This document shows positions 1 through 5,564 of a stretch of 5,564 bases of DNA, piece after piece. Under the pieces are notes generated by a model that worked only from the letters and a program-made list of their open reading frames with translations, was not told the origin of the DNA and made no database searches. The position numbers and the translations under genes are program-made. Source of the DNA: Rhizobium sp. Q54 (GTDB taxonomy: Bacteria; Pseudomonadota; Alphaproteobacteria; SMXS01). Each line of letters starts with the position of its first letter. Positions within the stretch are counted from its first letter, which is position 1. Where the stretch lies: positions 1 to 5,564 of the forward strand of contig CAMBYA010000185.1 of the NCBI GenBank assembly GCA_945872035.1. Reading direction: 5' to 3'.

Positions 1-2338
1 CATCGCCGGGGCCGCGGAGACGCTGTCGCGCATCTCCAACCAATCACTGGAGAACACCCGGTCGGCACAGACGGCGCTTGCCAACCGGACCGACGAGCTG
101 CTCGGCGCCGCCGAGCGCGCCTCCCAGCGCACCGAGGCGATCAGCGAGACCTATGCGGGCATCATCGGCAAGCTCGATGAGGCGACCGGCACGGCGGCGC
201 GGCAGATCGACCAGATCAACCAGGGATACGAGAGCCAGGCGCAGGCCATGCTGTCGGCCGGCGACGCGTTGGCGGCGAAGATGCGCGACATCACCGAGCT
301 CGCGCGCAAGGAAGTCGCCGCCATCGAGGAAGCCGGCGAGCGCACCCGGGACCGGGCGGACCGGATGGAGCAGACCGTCGCGGCCCACGGCAAGCGCCTC
401 AACGGCCTGGCCGCCGAGACCAAGGCCTGGATCGCCCAGACCGCCGATCATTTCACCCTGCAGGCCGAATTCATGAAGAACCTGTCGGCCGAGGCGCTGC
501 AGGGTCTGAACAACGGCATCGGCGACGCCGTCAGCAAGGTCGGCGACGCCGTCAGCAAGGTCGACGACGCCGGCCGCCGGTTCATGTCGCTGACCTCGGC
601 CTTGCAGGCGCGCAGCGGCGAGGCCACCAGCTTCATGGACCAGTCGGGCGAACGGCTCCGCCATAACGCCCAGCAGATCACCGCCGAATGGCAGACTGCC
701 GCCGCCGCCGCCGCGGAACTGGCGAACCAGTCGGCGAACGGCTTGCGCGAGCGCGCCGCCGAACTGGAGAAGTCGGCCGGCAGCGCCGCCGAACGCATCA
801 CCCAGGCGTCGCAAACCATGGGCGAAAAGGTCAGCGGCGATACCGCCGCCATGAGCCAGGCCGTCGATTCCGCCATGAGCCGCGCCGAGGCGCTGCGGCA
901 GGCGCTGCACCAGGCGGCCGGCGAGGTCGACGTCGCGTCGGCTTCAGCGTCGGGGTCGCTCGACAAGGCTCGGGAACTGCTGGCGGTGCAGATCGGCCGG
1001 CTGGAAGCCGCCGCCGAAACAGCAAGCGCGCGCACGAAATCCCTCGGCGACGAGTATGCCGCGGAAACCGACCGATTCGCCGGCACCATCGGCCAGACCG
1101 AATCGAGCATCTCGTCGCTGCGCCAGACGGTGGACGGCACCGTCAACATGCTGCGGAGCATCGCCGACGAGATCGCGGAGAAGTCACGCACGTTGGACGA
1201 GTCGGTGAGCAGCGGCTCGGGCGCGATCTCGAAGGTCATGCAGGACGCGCTCGCCGAGGCCCGGCAGGTCGAAGAGGCGCTCGGCACTGCCGCGGCCGGG
1301 CTCACGGAGGCGACCGAGGGCACCCGCGCGCGCATCAACGACGCCACCACCGACATGCTGGAGCGGATCAGGCAGCTGCAGGCCGCGTCGGCGGATGGAC
1401 TGCGGGAACTGGCCGCGACGTCGGCCGGCATCGGGCAGAACGCGGCGGCCCTGGGCGAGACCAGCGAGGCCACCGCCCAGCAGCTCGAAAGGCTTCAGGA
1501 AGCGATCAAGCAGCACGACAACGACGCGCAGGCGGCGAGCGGCAACGCGATCGCACGCATGGCGACGGCGGGTCAGGCAATCGATGCGGCAGGACAGCGG
1601 CTGGCGGCGGCGGCGGGCGACGCCGCCGGGCAGATCGGCCGTTCCGCCGATGCGCTCGACGTACGAAGCCAGCAGGTTCGGCAAACCGCGGACGCCGCGG
1701 CCGGAAGCGTCGCCCGTACCGGCGACGCACTGGAAGCCAACGCGGCCCGTATCGCCGACTTCGCCCGCGAGGCCGAGCAGTTCCGCGCCCGTGCCGACGC
1801 GCTGATCGAGGGCGCAAGGGAACTGGCGAGGGCCGCCGGTCAAGCACAGGAGCGTGTCGGCCAGACCGACGAGGCGGTCCGCGAGCGCGCGGACCGGCTG
1901 GTCGCCCTCGCCGAAAGCCTGGGCCAGCGGCTGTCGTCCATGGAAGACCTGGAACGCAAGACGACCGGCGCCGCGTTCGCCCGTACCGCCAGCCAGGTCA
2001 TGGAAACGCTGGGAGCCCTGTCCATAGACCTCAACCGGGTCGTCAACGCCGACATCCCCGAAAAGGTATGGCGCCAGTATCGCGCCGGCGATACCCAGGC
2101 CTTCGCCCGGCATATCGTCAAGGCGAGCGGCCTGGGCTGGAGGCGTCAGATCTCAGGCCGCTTCGAGAGCGATGCGGGGTTCCGCGAGAACGTGATGAAG
2201 TTCATCGCCCACTTCGAAGGCCTGATGCACCAGGCGATGGACAGCGAGCATACCGACACGCTGTCGGCGTCGCTGCTGTCCTCGGACATGGGTAAGCTCT
2301 ACGTGGTGCTGGCGCGCGCCATCAACCGGCTGAACTAG
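1..2338 (+). CDS. Large alanine-rich coiled-coil protein with conserved C-terminal domain (5' truncated by window)
   Basis: The reading frame is open from base 2 to the TAG stop at 2336-2338. The start lies upstream, so the internal ATG at 248 is not a credible start; the 82 codons before it are the same low-complexity coiled-coil type. Of 778 visible residues, 1-685 contain no proline and the whole has no cysteine. They are rich in Ala, Gln, Glu and Arg with heptad-like spacing, as expected of a long helical rod. Residues 174-187 are an exact duplication of GDAVSKV. From about residue 654 the character changes to a compact domain containing DIPEKVWRQYRAGD, FRENVMKFIAHFEGLM and a terminal SSDMGKLYVVLARA (starting at residue 760). 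From memory, this kind of C-terminal domain closes long coiled-coil proteins of Alphaproteobacteria, possibly including the polarity factor TipN; that link is inference. No membrane segment is visible, but the N-terminus is missing. Matches to chemotaxis receptors, kinesin or apolipoprotein would be compositional. The coding call is very secure; the function is unknown. Confidence 0.93.
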   Translation, partial: IAGAAETLSRISNQSLENTRSAQTALANRTDELLGAAERASQRTEAISETYAGIIGKLDEATGTAARQIDQINQGYESQAQAMLSAGDALAAKMRDITELARKEVAAIEEAGERTRDRADRMEQTVAAHGKRLNGLAAETKAWIAQTADHFTLQAEFMKNLSAEALQGLNNGIGDAVSKVGDAVSKVDDAGRRFMSLTSALQARSGEATSFMDQSGERLRHNAQQITAEWQTAAAAAAELANQSANGLRERAAELEKSAGSAAERITQASQTMGEKVSGDTAAMSQAVDSAMSRAEALRQALHQAAGEVDVASASASGSLDKARELLAVQIGRLEAAAETASARTKSLGDEYAAETDRFAGTIGQTESSISSLRQTVDGTVNMLRSIADEIAEKSRTLDESVSSGSGAISKVMQDALAEARQVEEALGTAAAGLTEATEGTRARINDATTDMLERIRQLQAASADGLRELAATSAGIGQNAAALGETSEATAQQLERLQEAIKQHDNDAQAASGNAIARMATAGQAIDAAGQRLAAAAGDAAGQIGRSADALDVRSQQVRQTADAAAGSVARTGDALEANAARIADFAREAEQFRARADALIEGARELARAAGQAQERVGQTDEAVRERADRLVALAESLGQRLSSMEDLERKTTGAAFARTASQVMETLGALSIDLNRVVNADIPEKVWRQYRAGDTQAFARHIVKASGLGWRRQISGRFESDAGFRENVMKFIAHFEGLMHQAMDSEHTDTLSASLLSSDMGKLYVVLARAINRLN
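521..562 (+). repeat. Exact 21-bp tandem duplication, in frame (two copies)
   Basis: Bases 521-541 and 542-562 are identical. The unit is 21 bp, exactly seven codons, and encodes GDAVSKV twice. It continues into a degenerate third start (GAC GAC GCC, giving DDA). Because the unit equals one heptad, the duplication lengthens the coiled coil by two helical turns without breaking register. Identity at every base, including wobble positions, suggests a recent slippage event rather than old protein-level repetition. Confidence 0.95.
698..715 (+). repeat. (GCC)5-GCG triplet run encoding six alanines
   Basis: Five GCC codons in a row followed by GCG encode six alanines inside the coiled-coil gene. 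This is a short simple-sequence tract that could vary in length by slippage without a frameshift. It is compatible with a helix and is probably neutral. Confidence 0.85.
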
Positions 2339-2344
2339 CGGGCT

Positions 2345-3652
2345 TTATCCAACCTCCGGCTCATCCGGCATCAGCGGCGAGACCAGCAGCTTGTCGATCC
2401 GCAGGCCGTCCATATCGATGACCTCGAAGCGGTGGCGCCCGAACGTGAAGTGTTCCCCGGCGGCCGGCAGATGACCCAGCTCGTTGATGGCGAAGCCGGC
2501 GATGGTGTGGAAGTCGCCCTTGCCGCGAAGCTTGCGGATGTTGGTGCGGTCCTCGAACTCGTCGACCGGCATGGCGCCGTCGACCAGCCACGAGCCGTCC
2601 TCGCGCTGCACCAGCATGGGCGAGCCTTCCTGGCCGCGCTCGGGCAGTTCGCCGGCGATCGCCTCGAGCACATCGGTGACGCTGACCACGCCCTCGAGGC
2701 TGGAGTACTCGTCGATCACCACGCCGATATGGACGCCCTCGCGCTGGAAGCGCTCCAGCAGCGCCAGCACGGGCGTGCGGTCAGGGACCACCAGCGGCGG
2801 GGTCATGATGTCGCGCAGGGAAAATGGCTGGCCGCGCAGCGCCAGCGGCAGGATGTCCTTGGTCTGCAGGAAGCCGATCGGCTTGTCGACCACACCCTCG
2901 CACACCAGCAGGCGCGAGTGGCGGTGCTCCTCGATGGCTTCAAGTAGTCCCTCATGGCCGGCGTCAGCGTCGATCCAGGCCACATCGACTCGCGGAGTCA
3001 TGATCGCCATGACCGAGCGGTCGGCGAGACGCAGGACACCTTCGATCATCTCCTTCTCGCGGGGCACGAAAATGCCTTCGCGGGTGCCTTCGGCGATCAG
3101 CGTCTTCACCTCGTCCTCGGTGATGGCGGACTGCTTCTCGTGCGCCAGACCGATGACCCGCAGGATGAAATCCGTCGACCCCTTGAGCAGCCAGACAATT
3201 GGCGCTGCGACGCGCGCCAAAAGCTGCATGGGCCGCGACACCACGACCGCGATACGCTCGGCGTTGGCCATGGCGATGCGCTTGGGCACCAGTTCGCCGA
3301 GCACCAGCGTGACATAGGTGATGCAGGACACGACGATGACCATGGCGATGGTCTCGCCATGCTTGTCGATGATCGTGTACTCGTTCAACCAGGCGCCGAG
3401 GCGCCCAGCGAGCGTGGCGCCCGACACGGTGCCCGCGAGGATGCCCACCAGCGTGATGCCGATCTGCACGCTGGACAGGAACCGGCTCGGCTCCTCGATC
3501 AGCTTGAGCGCGGCGCGGGCGCCCCTGCTACCCCGGTTCGACAGATCCTTCAACCGGGCGCTGCGTGAGGATACGACAGCCAGCTCCGACATGGACAACA
3601 CGCCATTGATCAGCGTGAGCAGAAGCACGAAGAGAAGTTCGAAATACAGCAT
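2345..3652 (-). CDS. CNNM / CorC-HlyC family membrane protein (hemolysin family, CBS domains)
   Basis: This complete 435-residue protein matches the length of bacterial CNNM proteins such as YtfL. The N-terminal CNNM (DUF21) domain spans about residues 1-195. Hydrophobic segments lie near 3-20, 62-82, 102-120 and 134-157, with the family-typical MSELAVVSSR (21-30) and LGELVPKRIA (118-127). A CBS pair follows, about 212-275 (IMTPR at 217-221) and 280-335 (DIMTPP at 281-286, then VVIDEYSSLEGVVSVTDVLE). A CorC/HlyC transporter-associated domain occupies about 348-428. Family knowledge: these inner-membrane proteins export or regulate Mg2+ or other cations or metabolites, with the CBS pair sensing nucleotides; 'hemolysin' is a historical label. 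The ATG at 3652 is chosen because MLYFELLFVLLL is the usual family N-terminus. An upstream in-frame GTG at 3691 adds 13 polar residues. The Shine-Dalgarno is weak (GGGG at 3666-3669, 13 nt away). The stop is TAA at 2345-2347. The substrate cannot be told from sequence. Confidence 0.95.
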   Translation of the reverse strand: MLYFELLFVLLLTLINGVLSMSELAVVSSRSARLKDLSNRGSRGARAALKLIEEPSRFLSSVQIGITLVGILAGTVSGATLAGRLGAWLNEYTIIDKHGETIAMVIVVSCITYVTLVLGELVPKRIAMANAERIAVVVSRPMQLLARVAAPIVWLLKGSTDFILRVIGLAHEKQSAITEDEVKTLIAEGTREGIFVPREKEMIEGVLRLADRSVMAIMTPRVDVAWIDADAGHEGLLEAIEEHRHSRLLVCEGVVDKPIGFLQTKDILPLALRGQPFSLRDIMTPPLVVPDRTPVLALLERFQREGVHIGVVIDEYSSLEGVVSVTDVLEAIAGELPERGQEGSPMLVQREDGSWLVDGAMPVDEFEDRTNIRKLRGKGDFHTIAGFAINELGHLPAAGEHFTFGRHRFEVIDMDGLRIDKLLVSPLMPDEPEVG

Positions 3653-3678
3653 TGGCTCGCAGTGACCCCAATCCGGAC

Positions 3679-3696
3679 GGCCCGTCGCCACGGGCC
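3679..3696. repeat. Short GC-rich hairpin in the CNNM gene leader
   Basis: GGCCCGT (3679-3685) and ACGGGCC (3690-3696) are a perfect 7-bp inverted repeat around a CGCC loop. It lies 27-44 bases upstream of the chosen ATG of the CNNM gene and would be in its 5' leader if transcription starts further upstream. It overlaps the alternative GTG start (3689-3691), which makes that start less likely because the structure would hide it. There is no T tract on either side, so it is not a canonical terminator. Confidence 0.5.
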
Positions 3697-3751
3697 CTGT
3701 CGATGATGTACCGGATAGACGCAGGAAAAGCGAGAATCGCGCGGTCGGAAT

Positions 3752-3794
3752 TGACGGAACATGCCGTCAGGGGCAGGCATTGCCCTGACAATGC
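3752..3794. promoter_or_regulatory. Cluster of three overlapping inverted repeats (candidate operator or leader structure)
   Basis: Three dyads overlap within 43 bp. First, TGACGG-N6-CCGTCA (3752-3769). Second, a 9-bp stem with one bulged G at 3773, GTCAGGGGCA (3766-3775) with TGCCCTGAC (3781-3789), loop GGCAT. Third, GCATTG-N6-CAATGC (3777-3794). The first and third are both 18 bp long with 6-bp arms and 6-bp spacers, and their centres are 25 bp apart. They lie just upstream of the weak promoter-like hexamers for mlaC and inside the divergent gap, where a dimeric regulator would be expected to bind. As RNA, the middle stem would exclude both others. The repeats are directly visible; a regulatory role is inference, and no known operator consensus is recognised. 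Confidence 0.4.
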
Positions 3795-3800
3795 GACCGG

Positions 3801-3829
3801 TTCGATTGGACGATGCGATCCGCTATCCT
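3801..3829 (+). promoter_or_regulatory. Weak sigma70-like promoter candidate for mlaC
   Basis: TATCCT at 3824-3829 matches 4 of 6 bases of a -10 box. TTCGAT at 3801-3806 is a poor -35 (3 of 6) with a 17-bp spacer. Transcription would start near 3836, giving a leader of about 44 nt before the ATG at 3880. An alternative -35, TTGGAC at 3806-3811, pairs at 17 bp only with a poor -10. The assignment rests on position and the -10 match. Confidence 0.22.
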
Positions 3830-3865
3830 AACTGTTATCACTACCTCATTCGACGCCAACATTGC

Positions 3866-3871
3866 GGAGAG
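3866..3871 (+). promoter_or_regulatory. Ribosome-binding site deciding the mlaC start
   Basis: GGAGAG at 3866-3871 lies 8 nt before the ATG at 3880, a normal spacing. It lies 14 nt before the next ATG (3886), and downstream of the in-frame TTG at 3862. This favours 3880 as the start. Confidence 0.7.
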
Positions 3872-3879
3872 ACGACGAG

Positions 3880-4500
3880 ATGAAGATGCTCAGAAGCCTT
3901 ATCGTCGTGTTCGTGGCGGCGTTTGCGCTGCCGGCCGTGCCCGCCGCCGCCCAGGCGACGGATCCGGCAGGCGTATTCGTGCAGAAGCTCGCCGACGACA
4001 CGATCAACCTGCTGAAATCGCAGACCAAGGGCGCGGCGCGCGACCAGGCGTTCCGCGACCTGATGGCCAAAGGCATCGACGTGGAGTTCCTGGGCAAGCA
4101 GGCACTCGCCCGCTATTGGCGGACCGCGACCGAGGCCGAGCGCCAGCAGTACCTGACGATCTTCCAGGACTACATGCTGCGCACGATCACTTCCCGCCTC
4201 GCCCGCTTCGAGCAGGAGACGGTGAAGGTCACCGGTGCCGCCAAGGGGCCGAAAGACGACATCGTCGTCGCCAGCCAGGTGATCGGCAAGGGCGAGCCGA
4301 TCCAGATGGACTGGCAGGTGCGGAACATGGCCGGCGGATTGAAGATCATCGACGTGAAGATCGAGGGGATCAGCATGCTGATTACCACCCGCGAGGAGTT
4401 CGGCGGCATCGTCTCCCAGAAGGGCATGAGCGGCCTGCTCGACGCCATGAAGGGCAAGATCGAGGTCATGAAGGCGCAGTCGGCGGCAGCGAACAAGTAA
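3880..4500 (+). CDS. mlaC: MlaC/Ttg2D family periplasmic phospholipid-binding protein
   Basis: This complete 206-residue protein has a Sec signal peptide: KMLR, a hydrophobic core at about 7-20, and cleavage after AAA (24) or AQA (26). The mature part is about 180 residues, normal for the family. Family hallmarks are DVEFLGKQALARYWRTAT (67-84), the helix FQDYMLRTITSRLARF (95-110), MDWQVRN (143-149), KIIDVKIEGISM (155-166) and EEFGGIVSQKGMSGLLDAM (172-190). In the known Mla system MlaC ferries phospholipids between the outer-membrane MlaA complex and the inner-membrane MlaFEDB ABC transporter, keeping the outer leaflet free of phospholipid. No mlaA, mlaD, mlaE or mlaF gene is visible, so here it stands alone between a divergent CNNM gene and a convergent receptor gene. 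The hopanoid-associated relative HpnM is an alternative in the same Pfam family, but no hopanoid gene is nearby. Start 3880 is set by the RBS; earlier TTG and later ATG starts are possible. The stop is TAA at 4498-4500. Confidence 0.92.
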   Translation: MKMLRSLIVVFVAAFALPAVPAAAQATDPAGVFVQKLADDTINLLKSQTKGAARDQAFRDLMAKGIDVEFLGKQALARYWRTATEAERQQYLTIFQDYMLRTITSRLARFEQETVKVTGAAKGPKDDIVVASQVIGKGEPIQMDWQVRNMAGGLKIIDVKIEGISMLITTREEFGGIVSQKGMSGLLDAMKGKIEVMKAQSAAANK

Positions 4501-4501
4501 C

Positions 4502-4520
4502 GGGCGCTGTCGCAGCGTCT
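4502..4520 (+). terminator. Small hairpin just after the mlaC stop
   Basis: CGCTG (4505-4509) pairs with CAGCG (4513-4517) around a TCG loop. It is extended by G-U and G-C pairs to 4502-4520, and it starts 2 nt after the stop codon. No T tract follows, so it is at most an mRNA 3'-end or Rho-associated structure. Confidence 0.3.
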
Positions 4521-4569
4521 GGATTGCCGTGGGCTCGGCGCTCGCAAAGCCGTGCGCCGGCGCGCTGGA

Positions 4570-4600
4570 CCGTCCCTCCGGGCGATGCCTGAAGGGACGG
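4570..4600. terminator. Strong hairpin between convergent mlaC and receptor genes (likely bidirectional 3'-end)
   Basis: CCGTCCCT (4570-4577) and AGGGACGG (4593-4600) form a perfect 8-bp stem. After one C-A mismatch the stem continues through 4579-4583 with 4587-4591 to a GAT loop, so nearly all 31 bases pair. It lies in the 131-bp gap between two convergent genes, where a shared terminator is expected. Neither strand has a run of T after it, so intrinsic termination would be non-canonical; a Rho-dependent end with the hairpin protecting the RNA is also possible. The rest of 4501-4631 shows no gene. Confidence 0.5.
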
Positions 4601-4631
4601 CGCCGCAACCCGCTACCGCAGGAGTCTGGCG

Positions 4632-5564
4632 CTAGAAGCTTGCGCCGACGGAAACCGTGACGCCGAACGGGGCGCCGGGGCTGATGTTGTTGTTGTTGTG
4701 CGCGTTCACGTAGTAGCGCTCGCCCAGCAGGTTCTCGATGTTTACCTGCGCGGTGACACTGTCGGTTATCTCGAAGAACACCGCCGCGTCGACGCGGGTG
4801 AAACCAGGCAATGTGGCAAGATTGTCCGTGGCAGCGAACCGCCTGGTCTGGTGGATGATGCCGATGCCGACGCCCAGCCAGTCCAGGATGTCGTACCGGT
4901 TCCAGACCGACAGGCTGTGCTTGGGCAGGTTGGCGAGCCAGGCGCCGGCCGGCACGGTCGCCGAGATCGGCTTGGTGAACTTGCCGTCGGTGTAGGCATA
5001 CGCAACCACCATGCTCCAATCCGGCGTAATGCTGCCGGAGGCGCCAAGCTCGAAGCCCTTGCTGCGCTGGGCGCCGGCCAGGATCGACCGGGTGGGATCG
5101 GCAGGATCGGGTATCACGACGTTGGTGCGGTCGAGCTGATACACTGCGGCGGTGACCTGCAGGTCGGGCACCACATCCCACTTCACGCCAATCTCGTAGT
5201 TGTCGAACTTCTCCGGCGCCAGCGTAGCGTTGGTGGCCGTCAGCGACGCCAGCTGCTCGCCGGAGCGCGGCAGGTAGGTTCGGCTGTAGCTGGCATAGAG
5301 CGACATGCGGTCGATCGGCTTGAATATCAGGCTGGCCCTCGGTGACCAGAGGTTGTCGGTGGTGTCCAGTTCCTGGCTGTTGCGGTTGTTGCGGAGGAAG
5401 GAATCGAAGTTGTCGTAGCGGATGCCGACGACCGCCTCGAACATGGATGAGAACTCGATCTGATCCTGCAGGTAGACGCCGACGAACCTGGCGACGCTGT
5501 GATTATCGGCATCGGTGGCGTTGGGTCGGAAGAAGACCTGGGCATCAACGTTGGGATCGGCGGT
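4632..5564 (-). CDS. TonB-dependent catecholate-type siderophore receptor, C-terminal part (5' end beyond window)
   Basis: The frame is open on the minus strand from the window edge (5564) to TAG at 4632-4634, giving 310 codons of the C-terminal beta-barrel. The ATG at 5442-5444 is internal: the 40 residues before it continue the barrel (VGVYLQDQIEFSS, then FEAVVGIRYDNFD). Visible hallmarks are SLYASYSRTYLPRSGEQ (88-104), LAPEKFDNYEIGVKW (115-129), AQRSKGFELGASG (165-177), NIENLLGERYY (275-285), then AHNNNNISPGAP (288-299), and a terminal Phe after alternating hydrophobics, the Bam recognition signal. The LPRSG...LAPEKF...NNNISPG combination is typical of Fiu/PiuA-like receptors for catecholate (enterobactin- or DHB-type) ferric siderophores; the subtype is inferred from memory. 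The protein would sit in the outer membrane and import ligand using TonB-ExbB-ExbD energy. Plug domain, TonB box, signal peptide and any Fur box lie outside the window, so the ligand is not determined and regulation cannot be seen. The gene converges on mlaC. Confidence 0.94.
   Translation of the reverse strand, partial: TADPNVDAQVFFRPNATDADNHSVARFVGVYLQDQIEFSSMFEAVVGIRYDNFDSFLRNNRNSQELDTTDNLWSPRASLIFKPIDRMSLYASYSRTYLPRSGEQLASLTATNATLAPEKFDNYEIGVKWDVVPDLQVTAAVYQLDRTNVVIPDPADPTRSILAGAQRSKGFELGASGSITPDWSMVVAYAYTDGKFTKPISATVPAGAWLANLPKHSLSVWNRYDILDWLGVGIGIIHQTRRFAATDNLATLPGFTRVDAAVFFEITDSVTAQVNIENLLGERYYVNAHNNNNISPGAPFGVTVSVGASF
4686..4697 (-). repeat. (GTT)4 run encoding the NNNN of the receptor
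   Basis: Four GTT triplets on the plus strand, read as AAC codons on the minus strand, encode Asn 290-293 of the visible receptor part. An Asn-rich NNNISPG stretch is usual at this place in the family, so the run probably reflects protein constraint more than a mutable tract. Confidence 0.75.

Larger units (their letters stand above)
3653..3879. promoter_or_regulatory. Divergent intergenic control region between the CNNM gene and mlaC
   Basis: These 227 bp separate two divergently read genes and must hold both promoters. I see no credible small gene in it; the open frames crossing it lack plausible starts and family features. It contains a GC hairpin (3679-3696), a cluster of overlapping inverted repeats (3752-3794), a small palindrome TAACTGTTA (3829-3837) and the mlaC ribosome-binding site. 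No clear promoter can be assigned by eye for the minus-strand gene. The 3780-3850 stretch is noticeably less GC-rich than the flanking genes, as expected of promoter DNA. Confidence 0.7.

Noticed and set aside
44..910. Long minus-strand open frame (288 codons) opposite the coiled-coil gene
   Set aside because: Its product is Gly/Leu/Ala/Arg-rich without family features. It is the mirror of a GC-rich, strongly coding plus-strand gene, and no ribosome-binding site or homologous motif supports it.
448..1473. 341-codon minus-strand open frame
   Set aside because: The Ser/Ala-rich translation mirrors the alanine codons of the real gene, and it overlaps other antisense frames. Long antisense frames are expected at this GC content.
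1..2000. Chemotaxis receptor or phage tape-measure identity for the coiled-coil protein
   Set aside because: There is no conserved chemotaxis hairpin signature and no HAMP domain in the visible part. No phage genes are near, and the resemblance is only alanine/glutamine-rich helical composition.
688..2295. 535-codon plus-strand frame overlapping the coiled-coil gene
   Set aside because: It is an Arg/Gly-rich shadow of the real frame, with no hydrophobic core pattern and no recognisable motif. The frame ending at 2338 has coiled-coil periodicity and a structured C-terminus.
2484..3317. 277-codon plus-strand frame opposite the CNNM gene
   Set aside because: The minus-strand frame is a textbook CNNM/CBS/CorC protein across its whole length, so the Ser/Thr/Arg-rich plus-strand frame is a shadow.
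3653..3691. Upstream GTG start (3691) for the CNNM gene
   Set aside because: It adds 13 polar residues before the membrane segment that begins family members, has no better ribosome-binding site, and is buried in the 3679-3696 hairpin.
3841..5181. 446-codon minus-strand frame spanning mlaC and the receptor gene
   Set aside because: It runs across two well-supported genes on different strands and through their intergenic hairpin. The translation is Arg/His-rich with no domain.
1..5564. Mobile element, CRISPR, defence or biosynthetic cluster
   Set aside because: There is no transposase, integrase, direct-repeat array, terminal inverted repeats or enzyme cluster. The genes are housekeeping-type envelope genes with uniform composition.

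Overview
The window is GC-rich (about two thirds G+C by eye) with strong third-position G/C bias. It carries ordinary Gram-negative envelope genes. GC content, gene content and the alanine-rich coiled-coil gene fit an alphaproteobacterium best (Rhodospirillales or a relative), but this is inferred from style, not from a marker gene.

Layout: (1) 1-2338, plus strand: the 3' part (778 codons visible) of a very long, proline-free, alanine- and glutamine-rich coiled-coil protein. It ends in a compact, conserved-looking domain of about 120 residues. (2) 2345-3652, minus strand: a complete CNNM/CorC-HlyC family membrane protein, converging on gene 1 with only 6 bp between the stop codons. (3) 3653-3879: a 227-bp divergent control region containing an unusually dense cluster of overlapping inverted repeats (3752-3794). 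(4) 3880-4500, plus strand: a complete MlaC-type periplasmic phospholipid-binding protein with a signal peptide. (5) 4501-4631: a convergent intergenic stretch with two hairpins, one of them strong (4570-4600). (6) 4632-5564, minus strand: the C-terminal 310 residues of a TonB-dependent outer-membrane receptor of the catecholate siderophore type (Fiu/PiuA-like), whose N-terminus lies beyond the window.

How they work together: the four genes do not form one operon, because their directions are + - + -. All three recognisable products act at the envelope: inner-membrane ion or metabolite handling, phospholipid traffic between the membranes, and iron uptake across the outer membrane. The coiled-coil protein may belong to the cell-polarity or envelope-scaffold class, but the visible part alone does not prove that. 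The only shared control region is the divergent one between the CNNM gene and mlaC.

I see no mobile element, CRISPR array, tRNA, rRNA, toxin-antitoxin pair or defence cluster. The items most worth a second look are the poorly characterised coiled-coil protein with its C-terminal domain and exact one-heptad duplication, and the nested dyads in the divergent promoter region.
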